From Pigmentibacter sp. JX0631 (GTDB taxonomy: Bacteria > Bdellovibrionota_B > Oligoflexia > Silvanigrellales > Silvanigrellaceae): DNA of 64,000 bases. A program made the translations under genes and the position numbers. The stretch spans positions 2,269,001-2,333,000 of the forward strand of contig NZ_CP123622.1 in the NCBI RefSeq assembly GCF_029873255.1, written 5' to 3'. Position 1 is the stretch's first letter, and the number at the start of each line of letters is the position of its first letter. Under the pieces are notes generated by a model. That model worked only from the letters and a program-made list of their open reading frames with translations. It did not search any database and was not told the origin of the DNA. Of this stretch, positions 8,493 through 16,702 are shown piece after piece.

Positions 8493-9297
8493 AAGCTTCT
8501 TTCATTTTATTTTTAAATTCAGCTGATTCTCTTACTGCAGCAACTGAATCCCATATTTTTTTTGCTTGTTCTGCATTGTCTGTAACAAATTTATGCGAGA
8601 GGATTAAAAAATACGGTTTTTTCTCTAAGGGAGGATTAATTTTCTCAAGTGCAGACAGTTCTTTGTTTGACTTAATTGCATGTTCTGCTTGCATAACTAT
8701 GACAGCAGCGGCGTCTAAATTGCCGTTTGCCACTTTTGTTAGTAAGGCCACTGAATTTTTTGCTGAATCGTCAAGAAATTCAATATTTTTTTCTTCCTTT
8801 TGTTTCTTTAATAATTCCAATATTGAAAATCCACTTTGTGCTCCTACTTTTTTTGCTCCAGTAATTTTTTTCCCATCCCATATTATTGCGGAACCTTTTT
8901 TTACATACAAAGCATATTCGGAAATATGCAGCCTTTTTGATTCGTCAGGAACGCCTTCTTTTGCGTTCACAGGAATACCTGGATAAGTTCCATTTTGTAA
9001 CCTGTCTGCTTTATAGCTAGCAGCAAATGCTCCATCAAATTTGTTTTCTTTTAATTCTTCTAAACATCTCTTCCAAGGCATTGCTTGGATTTTGAATTTA
9101 AGATCTGGCAATTTTTTTTCGACAAGTCTTAATTCGATATGACTTAAGCCTTTTTCATTAGCTAAAATCCAAGGGAAAGAGTCATTATCTTCGTGACATA
9201 AGGTAATTTCTTTTGCATGGAGTTGAGTAAAAAACAAGCTAAACGTTATTAAAGTCAATTTAATGTTGTTAAAATTAATTATTTTTAATTTTTGCAT
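8485..9297 (-). CDS. Periplasmic substrate-binding protein (SBP family 3-like)
   Basis: A 270-aa exported protein with a signal peptide ending near LHA-KE (about residue 28). The mature part fits the type 2 periplasmic-binding fold: ITLCHEDNDSFPWI opening strand, PWKRCLEELKENKFDGAFAASY hinge pattern, and VGAQSGFSILELLK in the second lobe. Such proteins bind amino acids or other small solutes for an ABC transporter or act as sensors. No permease or ATPase gene is adjacent, so it is an orphan. AGGAG lies six bases before the ATG. Its 3' end overlaps the convergent flavoprotein gene by 8 bases. Confidence 0.82.
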   Translation of the reverse strand: MQKLKIINFNNIKLTLITFSLFFTQLHAKEITLCHEDNDSFPWILANEKGLSHIELRLVEKKLPDLKFKIQAMPWKRCLEELKENKFDGAFAASYKADRLQNGTYPGIPVNAKEGVPDESKRLHISEYALYVKKGSAIIWDGKKITGAKKVGAQSGFSILELLKKQKEEKNIEFLDDSAKNSVALLTKVANGNLDAAAVIVMQAEHAIKSNKELSALEKINPPLEKKPYFLILSHKFVTDNAEQAKKIWDSVAAVRESAEFKNKMKEAFK

Positions 9298-9393
9298 ATT
9301 TATCTCCTTTTTATCTTTATAAAAGTAAACTTTTATTTGTTTCTATAAATATGATACTTTGGAAATAATAATAATACAATACTATCGAATATT

Positions 9394-12300
9394 TTAATTA
9401 ATAACGTGTTTTTGATAAATGCGATCTACTTTTAAAATTCCTGGCCAAGTATTTTCTATTGTAAGAATAAATTGATCTGTAGGTATAATAGAATGATTTC
9501 CTAATTTTGCTTTTATAATAACATTTCTATCTGGCACTTCTATTTTCATAAATAATAAAGTTTGTCCTTTGAACTGTTTCAGTATTTTTTCTAGTAAAAT
9601 TAAATTTTCAGGTTCTTTTAGAAATTTTTCTTCTGTTTTTAGAACAATACCTTGGATTAATTCAATGCGTTTGTTTGAAATTCGTTCTATGCTTTGCACA
9701 ATTCCTTTGACACTTCCTTCTTCAATGCCTTTTTTTAATTTGCATTCTATGATAATTGCTTCATTAAGTTTTATAGGTTCTTGCATAGCTGTAAATTGTT
9801 TATTAAATAAAGTAACTTCTAATTCGCCAAACCCATCTTCAATTTTTAAGACTAAAAAAGGATTTCCTTCTTTATTTTTTTTCTCTAGAAGCATGGTTAC
9901 TATACCTGCTACTTTAACAATTTTTCTTTTATAATCTGGTACATTATCAGGTTCTAAATGAATAGCTGTTTGATCTAAGGAAATTTCAGTTATTTCTTTA
10001 ATATCAGCACGCAATAAATCTGCAGGGTGCCCAGACATGTAAAAACCTAATGTGGAAAATTCATTGTTTAGTTGATCAAGATAATTCCAAGGTTTTGTTT
10101 TTTTCAATTGAACAGACAATAAGTGATTTAATATTTTCTTTGAACAAGCTTCAGTTTTAATTAAGGTTGGCAAACGGGTTGGTGCAAAGTCAAAAGAATA
10201 TTTTGACTTTTTAGTTTCAATTTTTTCTTTATTATTCTCTAAAGATGCAGAATTTTGTTGGCTTGTATTAGAAAAAACGCCAAAAATATCATAGCCTGTA
10301 GATTCATCTCTTTCTGCTTCTTTTGCAATAGTTCTTAGCCAACTATCTGAATTAGCTAAGAGTTCTGCACGATTGGAAGCTATAGCATCAAATGCGCCAG
10401 CTTTAATTAAACTTTCCATCACTTTTTTATTTAGTTTTCTTGCATCTAGCCTAGCAATAAATTCTGGAACAGTAGAGAATTCTCCATGAGCTTCTCTTTC
10501 ATTTACGATCATGTTTATAATTCCCGAACCTAATCCTTTGACTGCTCCTAATCCAAACTGAATGATGTTTTCAGCAGGAATACTAAATTCAAAACGGGAA
10601 TGATTCACACACGGGGGAAGAATTTTTATTTTCATGCGTTTGCAATCGCGAACGTATCCAACAATTTTATCGGTATTGTCTAAATCGCAGGACATGATTG
10701 CAGTCATAAATTCAGTGGGGTAATAGGTTTTCAACCATGCCGTTTGATAAGTTACCCAGCCATAAGCCGCCGTATGACTTTTGTTGAACCCGTATTCAGC
10801 AAATTTTGCCATCAGATCAAAAAGTTCGGCTGATTTTTGCGGGTCATGTTTATTTTCTGTAGCTCCGGAAACGAAACGACTTTTTTGTCTTTCCATTTCA
10901 TTTTTATCTTTTTTACCCATGGCTCTACGTAATAAGTCAGCTTCACCAAGTGAGTAATTTGCTAAGACAGCAGCAATTTTTTGTACTTGTTCTTGGTAGA
11001 CTATAACTCCATAAGTGTCACTTAATATGGGTTCTAGTTCTGGAAATGGATATTCTACTTGTGTTTCTCCATGCTTTCTTTTCACAAAATCTTCAACCAT
11101 CCCTGAGCCCAGAGGGCCTGGACGAAATAATGCGAGCACGGCAATAATATCAGTAAAACAAGTGGGTTTTAGATCTGCAATAAGTTTACGCATACCTGTA
11201 GACTCAAGCTGAAATATCCCTGTTACGTGGGCTGTAGAGATCATTTCATAAACTTTTTTGTCGTCTAAATCGATATACTCAATATCCAGATCAGTCTTTT
11301 TTCTTTTTCTTATTAGTTTTACAGCATTATCAATTACTGTTAAGGTTTTTAAGCCTAAAAAGTCAAATTTTATGAGACCTATTTTTTCGGCGTATTTGTT
11401 TTCAAACTGTGTTAATAATTGACCTTCCGATTCTAGCAAAGGACAGCGTTCATCTAATGCTCTATCCGAAATAATTACTCCAGCAGCATGAATTCCTAAA
11501 GAGCTTAAAGTACCTTCTACTTCTAAAGCTCCTTCCCAAAGCGATTTTGTTTTTTCTTCATTTTCTACTTTGAGGCGAATTTTTTCTTCTTCCTGAAAGG
11601 CTTGTTCAAGGGTTATACCGGGAGATTCAGGAATTAATTTTGCAAATTCATTGCTGTCATGAAAAGACCAGCCATTAATCCTTGCCAAATTTTTAATGGC
11701 GTTTTTCGCCATCATTCGACCAAAAGTAACAATTTGAGAAACTGCTCTATTGCCGTATTTTTGATAGACATAATTTAAAACATCACCACGTCTATCTTGA
11801 CAAAAGTCAGTATCAATATCAGGCATGGAAATACGCTCAGGATTTAGGAAACGCTCAAACAGTAAGTTAAAGCGGATAGGATCGATATTTGTAATTCGTA
11901 ACGCATACGTAACTAAACTTCCTGCCGCAGAACCTCTTCCTGGTCCGACAGGAATATTTTGTTCTTTTGCCCAATTGATAAAGTCTTGAACGATTAAAAA
12001 ATAGCCTGAAAATTTCATTTTTAAGATAACTGAGAGCTCATATTCTAAACGTTTTTTATAATCTTCCCAAATTTCATCAGTAAAAAGTGTACCCATCCAA
12101 ACTTGGACTGAACTTTTGCGTAACTCCAAACCTTCTCTAGATAAACGAATTAAACATTCATCTGAGGATTCGTTTTCTCTCTGCCGATAATCAGGCATAA
12201 AAATACTTTTTGTATCAATTTTTACGTTGCAGCGTTCTGCTATTTTAACAGTGTTACTTAATGCTGTAGGATATTTTCCAAACTTTTCTTTCATTTCTTC

Positions 12301-13050
12301 AACAGTAGTTAAATGAAAATCTATATGACTTGGCATTCCTCGAACATCAGACTTCTGTAATTTATTTTTAATTGCAAGTAATGACAAATGTGTTTCTTTG
12401 TCTTTTTTATTTAAATAATGAACATCAGCGGTTGCAACAATATTTAAATTATTTTTATTAGCTATTGCCACAAGTCTATCAATAATTATTTTTTGTTCCT
12501 CAAGTCCATTATCTATGAGTTCAACAAAAAGATTATTTTGACCAAATATGTTAATTAATTTATTTAAATATGAATCAGCTAGATCATAGTTTTCAGCAAG
12601 AACATGCTGAGCAAGTTCTCCTTTTAAACAGCTAGTTAAACATATTAATCCTTCGGAATATTTTTCTAGCTCAGACCAATTAATTGAAGTTGAATTAGAG
12701 AATATAGCATCTTTACCAGACGTGTTTGCAATTGTGCAAAGCTTTATTAAATTTGCATATCCAGTATTATTTTCTGCTAAAAGAATTAAATGGGAAATTT
12801 GTTTTTTATCAGCCATAAAAGCAGATTCAATATTTGCTTCATAGCCTATAATGCCATTTATTTTTTCATTTTGACAAGCAAGATAAAACTCTAGAACACC
12901 GTGCATACCATCATGATCGGTTAAAGCAGCAGCCCTCGCCCCTCGTTTACTTAATTCTTTAATTAGTTTTTTTAGTTTTATCGAACCATCAAGAATTGAA
13001 TATTCGGAATGGATATGAAGATGGACAAATTCGTCAGAAGACTGTTGCAC
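9394..13050 (-). CDS. dnaE: DNA polymerase III alpha subunit
   Basis: Replicative polymerase of 1218 aa. An N-terminal PHP domain (HLHIH at 10-14, TDHDGMHG at 45-52) is followed by the C-family polymerase palm with GPGRGSAAGSL (369-379) and the catalytic aspartates Asp411/Asp413 in PDIDTD. The central fingers, the helix-hairpin-helix (about 830-900) and an OB fold (about 1020-1110, VAGIVTMLLEKKNKEGNPF) are in the usual order. Length is close to E. coli DnaE (1160). The start is a GTG at 13048-13050 with GAGAG upstream. The PHP metal residues look intact, so proofreading by PHP cannot be excluded. It lies 25 bases downstream of the DUF507 gene, probably co-transcribed. Confidence 0.97.
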   Translation of the reverse strand: MQQSSDEFVHLHIHSEYSILDGSIKLKKLIKELSKRGARAAALTDHDGMHGVLEFYLACQNEKINGIIGYEANIESAFMADKKQISHLILLAENNTGYANLIKLCTIANTSGKDAIFSNSTSINWSELEKYSEGLICLTSCLKGELAQHVLAENYDLADSYLNKLINIFGQNNLFVELIDNGLEEQKIIIDRLVAIANKNNLNIVATADVHYLNKKDKETHLSLLAIKNKLQKSDVRGMPSHIDFHLTTVEEMKEKFGKYPTALSNTVKIAERCNVKIDTKSIFMPDYRQRENESSDECLIRLSREGLELRKSSVQVWMGTLFTDEIWEDYKKRLEYELSVILKMKFSGYFLIVQDFINWAKEQNIPVGPGRGSAAGSLVTYALRITNIDPIRFNLLFERFLNPERISMPDIDTDFCQDRRGDVLNYVYQKYGNRAVSQIVTFGRMMAKNAIKNLARINGWSFHDSNEFAKLIPESPGITLEQAFQEEEKIRLKVENEEKTKSLWEGALEVEGTLSSLGIHAAGVIISDRALDERCPLLESEGQLLTQFENKYAEKIGLIKFDFLGLKTLTVIDNAVKLIRKRKKTDLDIEYIDLDDKKVYEMISTAHVTGIFQLESTGMRKLIADLKPTCFTDIIAVLALFRPGPLGSGMVEDFVKRKHGETQVEYPFPELEPILSDTYGVIVYQEQVQKIAAVLANYSLGEADLLRRAMGKKDKNEMERQKSRFVSGATENKHDPQKSAELFDLMAKFAEYGFNKSHTAAYGWVTYQTAWLKTYYPTEFMTAIMSCDLDNTDKIVGYVRDCKRMKIKILPPCVNHSRFEFSIPAENIIQFGLGAVKGLGSGIINMIVNEREAHGEFSTVPEFIARLDARKLNKKVMESLIKAGAFDAIASNRAELLANSDSWLRTIAKEAERDESTGYDIFGVFSNTSQQNSASLENNKEKIETKKSKYSFDFAPTRLPTLIKTEACSKKILNHLLSVQLKKTKPWNYLDQLNNEFSTLGFYMSGHPADLLRADIKEITEISLDQTAIHLEPDNVPDYKRKIVKVAGIVTMLLEKKNKEGNPFLVLKIEDGFGELEVTLFNKQFTAMQEPIKLNEAIIIECKLKKGIEEGSVKGIVQSIERISNKRIELIQGIVLKTEEKFLKEPENLILLEKILKQFKGQTLLFMKIEVPDRNVIIKAKLGNHSIIPTDQFILTIENTWPGILKVDRIYQKHVIN

Positions 13051-13110
13051 TGGTTAAGTTCTCTCTTTTAAAGAGTCAGCCACCCATTGAAGGAGATTCG
13101 TCAGAAGACT
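13029..13110. repeat. 15-bp direct repeat spanning the DUF507 end and the dnaE start
   Basis: ATTCGTCAGAAGACT occurs at 13029-13043 and again at 13096-13110. One copy encodes the QSSDE start of DnaE, the other the KSSDE near the end of the DUF507 protein, in the same relative frame. The dnaE GTG start and its ribosome site lie between the copies. Confidence 0.7.
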
Positions 13111-13678
13111 TTTGATTTGCTGCAATGCGTTGGCGGACTTCATTATAACACTTATCATACGCTATGCACCAAGCATGACTGTATGGTTCTTCTCCGCTTT
13201 TCTTATTGACGATTTTTTCGACCGCTTCAATGATTCGGTCGTCTTCAATGCGAAAACGGTGTATTGCTCGCGCAATACAATTTTGAACTTTCATATCTTC
13301 GCTATAAAAGTCAATACTGTCGATTTTCCAAATCGCTTTTAGTACTTTTTCTGCTAGAGAATCAGCTCGTTCAGGATCATCACCGAGGATGACCCGTTTC
13401 GATTTAGCCAAACGGATTTTAACTTCATCAACAAGGTTTTCATAGCTTTTGCCAGATGATTTAGCTATTTGGCTTTGTTGTTGCACTAAACGCTCTGCTT
13501 CCCTTGAAAGTCTGTCTTCAGTGCGAGAATCATCTTCTAAAACGTTTGTAATTTGCTCTATAACTTTTTCTTCTATGCGTTCTTCGGTATCATAGTCTAG
13601 TTCGATATGTCCAGAACACTTTAATACTTTAAAAACTCGTTCAGCTAGTCGCTCAAGTTGTTCTGAGGAGAGTTTCAT
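13076..13678 (-). CDS. DUF507 protein with two DUF507 copies
   Basis: A 200-aa cytoplasmic protein of unknown function. It begins MKLSSEQLERLAERVFKVL and has the DUF507 pattern (LS-EQ---LA, then an acidic IELD---EE segment and DDSRTEDRLSREAERLV) at about 1-65; a second, more divergent copy (VILGDDPERADSLAEKVLKAIWKID ... RIEDDRIIEAVEKIV) fills about 90-165. Most DUF507 proteins have about 95 aa per domain, so this is a tandem form. I chose the ATG at 13676-13678, which fits the family start and has AAAGG upstream; an ATG six codons earlier has no ribosome site. It precedes dnaE and is likely in its operon. Confidence 0.8.
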   Translation of the reverse strand: MKLSSEQLERLAERVFKVLKCSGHIELDYDTEERIEEKVIEQITNVLEDDSRTEDRLSREAERLVQQQSQIAKSSGKSYENLVDEVKIRLAKSKRVILGDDPERADSLAEKVLKAIWKIDSIDFYSEDMKVQNCIARAIHRFRIEDDRIIEAVEKIVNKKSGEEPYSHAWCIAYDKCYNEVRQRIAANQKSSDESPSMGG

Positions 13679-13726
13679 CTTAGAAATACCTTTCATAAAT
13701 TAGACTAAAAATAGATTTTAAACCTT

Positions 13727-13748
13727 TCCCTCTTCTAGTTTAGAGGGA
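13727..13748 (-). terminator. Possible weak terminator hairpin after the TPR lipoprotein gene
   Basis: Arms TCCCTCT (13727-13733) and AGAGGGA (13742-13748) form a 7-bp stem. It lies 37 bases after the stop of the TPR lipoprotein gene on the minus strand, but the following U-tract is poor, so it may be leaky into the DUF507-dnaE genes. Confidence 0.35.
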
Positions 13749-13784
13749 TTTCAATTACTATAGTTAACCAATCTGAAACGTGCG

Positions 13785-14813
13785 TCAATCAGATTTCTTC
13801 GAACCGTCCAAGTTTTTAGCTTCTAGCTGAGTCAAAGTGTCTTGAGCTTCTTTGCTTTCGTTTTCATAGTTTTTATCATCTGAACTTATTTCTATAAACT
13901 TTTTGTAATAAAATGCTGCTTTTTTTGGATTATTTGAGCTGTAAATTTTGCCTAGGAGATAAAGGGCTTCTGGATAATCTGGCTCAGAAGAATAAGCTTT
14001 TTCTAATTTTCCCTTAGCTTGAATGGTATTATTTGCTTTTAGATCACATTTTGCTGAATCGGTAAGTGTTGGGGCTAAAAAAGGTCTAGATTTTAAAACT
14101 ATGTCAAAGATTTTCTGTGCTTTTATGCAATCATTTATGCCGGCATAAGCATTCCCTAAAACATTTAATAATAAGATTTTTTCTGTTTCAGCTGTTGTTT
14201 GATCTCTGCTAACAATTTTGAATTCAGATTTTTCAAACTCTTCCATTTCTTTTATTGCTTTTGTGTATCTTTCCTTTTTTACATCAATACTAGTCATAAT
14301 TAGCATTAATTGGAGATCGAGAGGATTTTTCTCATAACTCTTTTTTATCATCCTCTCAGCAGAATCATATTTTCCAGTTTTTAAATAAACCCAGCTGATG
14401 GACTTAATTACTCGCAAATCATTTGGATTGATATTTAATGCATTTTGATAAGCTTTTATCGATTCTTTTTCAAATCCTACCCCTCTGTACGCTTCTCCAA
14501 GAAAATAAAGTAATTCAGAATCCTTTGGATAATTGGGAGCAACTTCAGTTAATAATGATAAGGCTTCTTTGAACTTATTAATTTTAACTAAAACTAATCC
14601 CAGATTTCTTTTGGCTGTAGCAGAATTAGGTTCAATTTTTAAAGCTGTTCTATACTGTTCCGCTGAACGAGAAAAGTCTCCTTTTTCAGCATATTTGTTT
14701 CCCATCGTAATATATTTGATGCTGTCAGATGAATTTGATGATGTCATACAACTAGAAAATAAACCTACTACACAAGAAATTGAAATAATTTTCAATATGT
14801 TACTTTTTTTCAT
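13785..14813 (-). CDS. TPR-repeat lipoprotein
   Basis: A 342-aa lipoprotein with signal peptide and lipobox LFSSC (Cys22). From about residue 33 to the end it is built of tetratricopeptide repeats, e.g. IKYITMGNKYAEKGDFSRSAEQYRTALKIEP and AYRGVGFEKESIKAYQNALNINPND, around seven to eight in number. TPR lipoproteins act as protein-docking platforms, for example in pilus (PilF) or outer-membrane assembly; no such genes are adjacent, so the partner is unknown. Its ATG overlaps the rsmD stop as ATGA, so it is translationally coupled to rsmD. Confidence 0.88.
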   Translation of the reverse strand: MKKSNILKIISISCVVGLFSSCMTSSNSSDSIKYITMGNKYAEKGDFSRSAEQYRTALKIEPNSATAKRNLGLVLVKINKFKEALSLLTEVAPNYPKDSELLYFLGEAYRGVGFEKESIKAYQNALNINPNDLRVIKSISWVYLKTGKYDSAERMIKKSYEKNPLDLQLMLIMTSIDVKKERYTKAIKEMEEFEKSEFKIVSRDQTTAETEKILLLNVLGNAYAGINDCIKAQKIFDIVLKSRPFLAPTLTDSAKCDLKANNTIQAKGKLEKAYSSEPDYPEALYLLGKIYSSNNPKKAAFYYKKFIEISSDDKNYENESKEAQDTLTQLEAKNLDGSKKSD

Positions 14814-15379
14814 TCAGACTGCCCTTTCTGCCAAATTTCAATTTTGGTTTTTCCATATTTTCTTTCATCAACTTTCGCCCAATCCTGTGAATTGGATTGT
14901 AATTGAATTTTTAGAAGGAGAGGCATTTCAAAAATGACAGTGCAAAATTGATTACAAATATTTGCGACATCTAGTTCTTGCAAGGCATTTTCGTACCATT
15001 TTGATAAATAAGGAGGATCAATAAAAATTATGTCGAATTTTTCTTTTTCTATAGTATTTTTAAGAAACAAAGAAGCATCATTGTTGACGAGTTGGAAATT
15101 TTCACTAGGAATTTGGAGTTGATGTAGGTTTTGTTGAATTATTTTAAAAGCTTGAGGGTTTTTTTCTACAAAAACTGCTTTTTTTGCTCCCCTACTTAAA
15201 GCTTCAATACCTAAAGCACCACTTCCTGCAAAAAGATCAAGAACAATTGAATTTTCAATAGAATCAGAAATAATATTGAATAGACTTTCTTTCACTCTAT
15301 CGGCTGTGGGGCGGGTAATATCACTTCCTGTTAAAGTTGAGAGGTTTCTACGCTTATATTTTCCTGCAATGACCCGCAT
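14810..15379 (-). CDS. rsmD: 16S rRNA (guanine(966)-N(2))-methyltransferase
   Basis: A 189-aa SAM-dependent enzyme that methylates G966 of 16S rRNA in the 30S subunit. Family landmarks: MRVIAGKYKRRNL start, TRPTADRVKESLFNII at about 24-39, SAM motif VLDLFAGSGALGIEALSRGA (46-65) and catalytic motif IV DPPY (about 121-124). Length matches the family. AAGGT precedes the ATG. It lies 9 bases after the class IV aminotransferase gene and overlaps the TPR lipoprotein gene, forming a three-gene unit. Confidence 0.95.
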   Translation of the reverse strand: MRVIAGKYKRRNLSTLTGSDITRPTADRVKESLFNIISDSIENSIVLDLFAGSGALGIEALSRGAKKAVFVEKNPQAFKIIQQNLHQLQIPSENFQLVNNDASLFLKNTIEKEKFDIIFIDPPYLSKWYENALQELDVANICNQFCTVIFEMPLLLKIQLQSNSQDWAKVDERKYGKTKIEIWQKGQSE

Positions 15380-15388
15380 TTAATTACC

Positions 15389-16267
15389 TTATTGATTGGA
15401 TATAGCTTGATTTAATTTCAAAAAAAAGTCGTGGTAAGCATGGACATCGAATTCATGTTCATCAATTTTTTTAATAGGAACAATCCCACGTATTGAGGAA
15501 ATAATTCCACAACCTTTTACACCGCTCATATTTGCCCGATTCAACATGCTCCAGTCAAATGGTATTTTCATTTTTTTTAAACCAACAATTAATTGATTTA
15601 AAGTAACACCAGCTAAACATTGGCCTTTAAAAGGAGCAGAGTAAACTGTTAGTTCTTTGTTAAACCAAATAAAATTTGCAGTAGTTGACTCGGAAATATT
15701 ATTTTCTGCATTGTAAAATAATGCGTCATCAAAGCCAGAATTTTTTGCATTTTCTAAAGCAATTAAATTATATAAATATGAGCATGATTTAATATCTATC
15801 AATCCTTGTGATCGCAAATCTTTAATACACATTAATGATATACCATTTTTATATTGATCTTGACTTGGGCCTGTTACATTTCTGCAAATAATTATAAAAT
15901 TTGAATTAGGTAAACTATGAGATGTTTTTTTGATTGATAAATCAAAAGAGTTTCCCCCTGAGATTATAATTCTAAGTTGACATTTATCACTTATTAAACC
16001 AGATTCTTGAATATTTTTCTGAATCGTTTCTTTTACATTTAAAAGAAGTGTTTCTTTATCGGGAGGAAGAATAAATGCTTCCTTGCAGCTTGATAGTAAT
16101 CGACTAAAGTGTTCATCCCAGTGAGTTATTATTCCATTTTTTATAAGAATAGTTTCAAAGATAGAATGCCCAAATAAAAAACCGCGATCGGAAATAGAAA
16201 TTTTAGCTTCATTTAGTGGGCAAATTTTGCCATTTATGTTGGCGACTCCAAAAAATTCATTCTGCAT
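15389..16267 (-). CDS. Aminotransferase class IV (4-amino-4-deoxychorismate lyase / BCAT-like)
   Basis: A 292-aa PLP enzyme of fold type IV. Visible marks are SISDRGFLFGHSIFETI (24-40), the PLP lysine Lys160 in KSCSYLYN at the expected place before YL-N--A, and ISESTTANFIWF with GQCLAGVT that bind the PLP phosphate. The family includes PabC (folate synthesis), branched-chain and D-amino acid aminotransferases; the sequence alone does not decide, although PabC is plausible for a lone gene of this length. GGAG lies eight bases before the ATG. It heads the unit with rsmD and the TPR lipoprotein. Confidence 0.85.
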   Translation of the reverse strand: MQNEFFGVANINGKICPLNEAKISISDRGFLFGHSIFETILIKNGIITHWDEHFSRLLSSCKEAFILPPDKETLLLNVKETIQKNIQESGLISDKCQLRIIISGGNSFDLSIKKTSHSLPNSNFIIICRNVTGPSQDQYKNGISLMCIKDLRSQGLIDIKSCSYLYNLIALENAKNSGFDDALFYNAENNISESTTANFIWFNKELTVYSAPFKGQCLAGVTLNQLIVGLKKMKIPFDWSMLNRANMSGVKGCGIISSIRGIVPIKKIDEHEFDVHAYHDFFLKLNQAISNQ

Positions 16268-16354
16268 GAGCTGAACTCCAAGAGAAAATAATTTTATTTT
16301 AGAAAAACAAAAGAAATGTAGTATGGTAGGGATAAAATTGGAAGAAAAAAAGAG

Positions 16355-16535
16355 GCCTCTTGTAATTTTCTAAGATAGGAGAAACCCACTTCCAAAAAAG
16401 TGGTAGCTTTGTGATTTTCTTTTAGGCTTCCCTCAATCGCACTATGTCGGAGGGCGTGCACACCAAAAAACCGTTAGCTTCCTATTACATTATTTGTAGG
16501 TTCTGCCATATTATTCAACAAAAACTACTAGAGGC
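16355..16535 (+). ncRNA. Candidate structured RNA, 6S-like in size and shape
   Basis: About 181 bases closed by a long stem: 16355-16369 pairs with 16521-16535 in 13 of 15 positions (GCCTCTTGT against ACTAGAGGC, then TTTT against AAAA). Inside are ATAGGA/TCCTAT (16375-16380 with 16480-16485), a small CCACT/AGTGG hairpin (16386-16403) and an apical CCCTC/GAGGG stem (16430-16434 with 16450-16454). A long rod with a central bubble of about 180 bases is the architecture of 6S RNA, the RNA-polymerase-sequestering RNA. I could not confirm 6S consensus bases. GC is clearly above that of the surrounding spacer. The strand is assumed; the pairing fits either. Confidence 0.45.
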
Positions 16536-16702
16536 TGTAGCAAGTATGCTCAGAAAAATATTTGGAGTCAAGTCAATATTGGGAATTTTCTTTTTGGTAT
16601 TTTTACAACTGTTTATTTTTTTTTCAATTTGCATAAAGTTTTTTCACTATTAGCCGAAATGATTACAAAAAGATATAAGTTTTATGACATCGGAGTAAAT
16701 TT

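Noticed and set aside
16444-16653. 69-codon plus-strand ORF
   Set aside because: It lies across the structured RNA candidate, lacks a ribosome site and its hydrophobic end reflects T-rich DNA.
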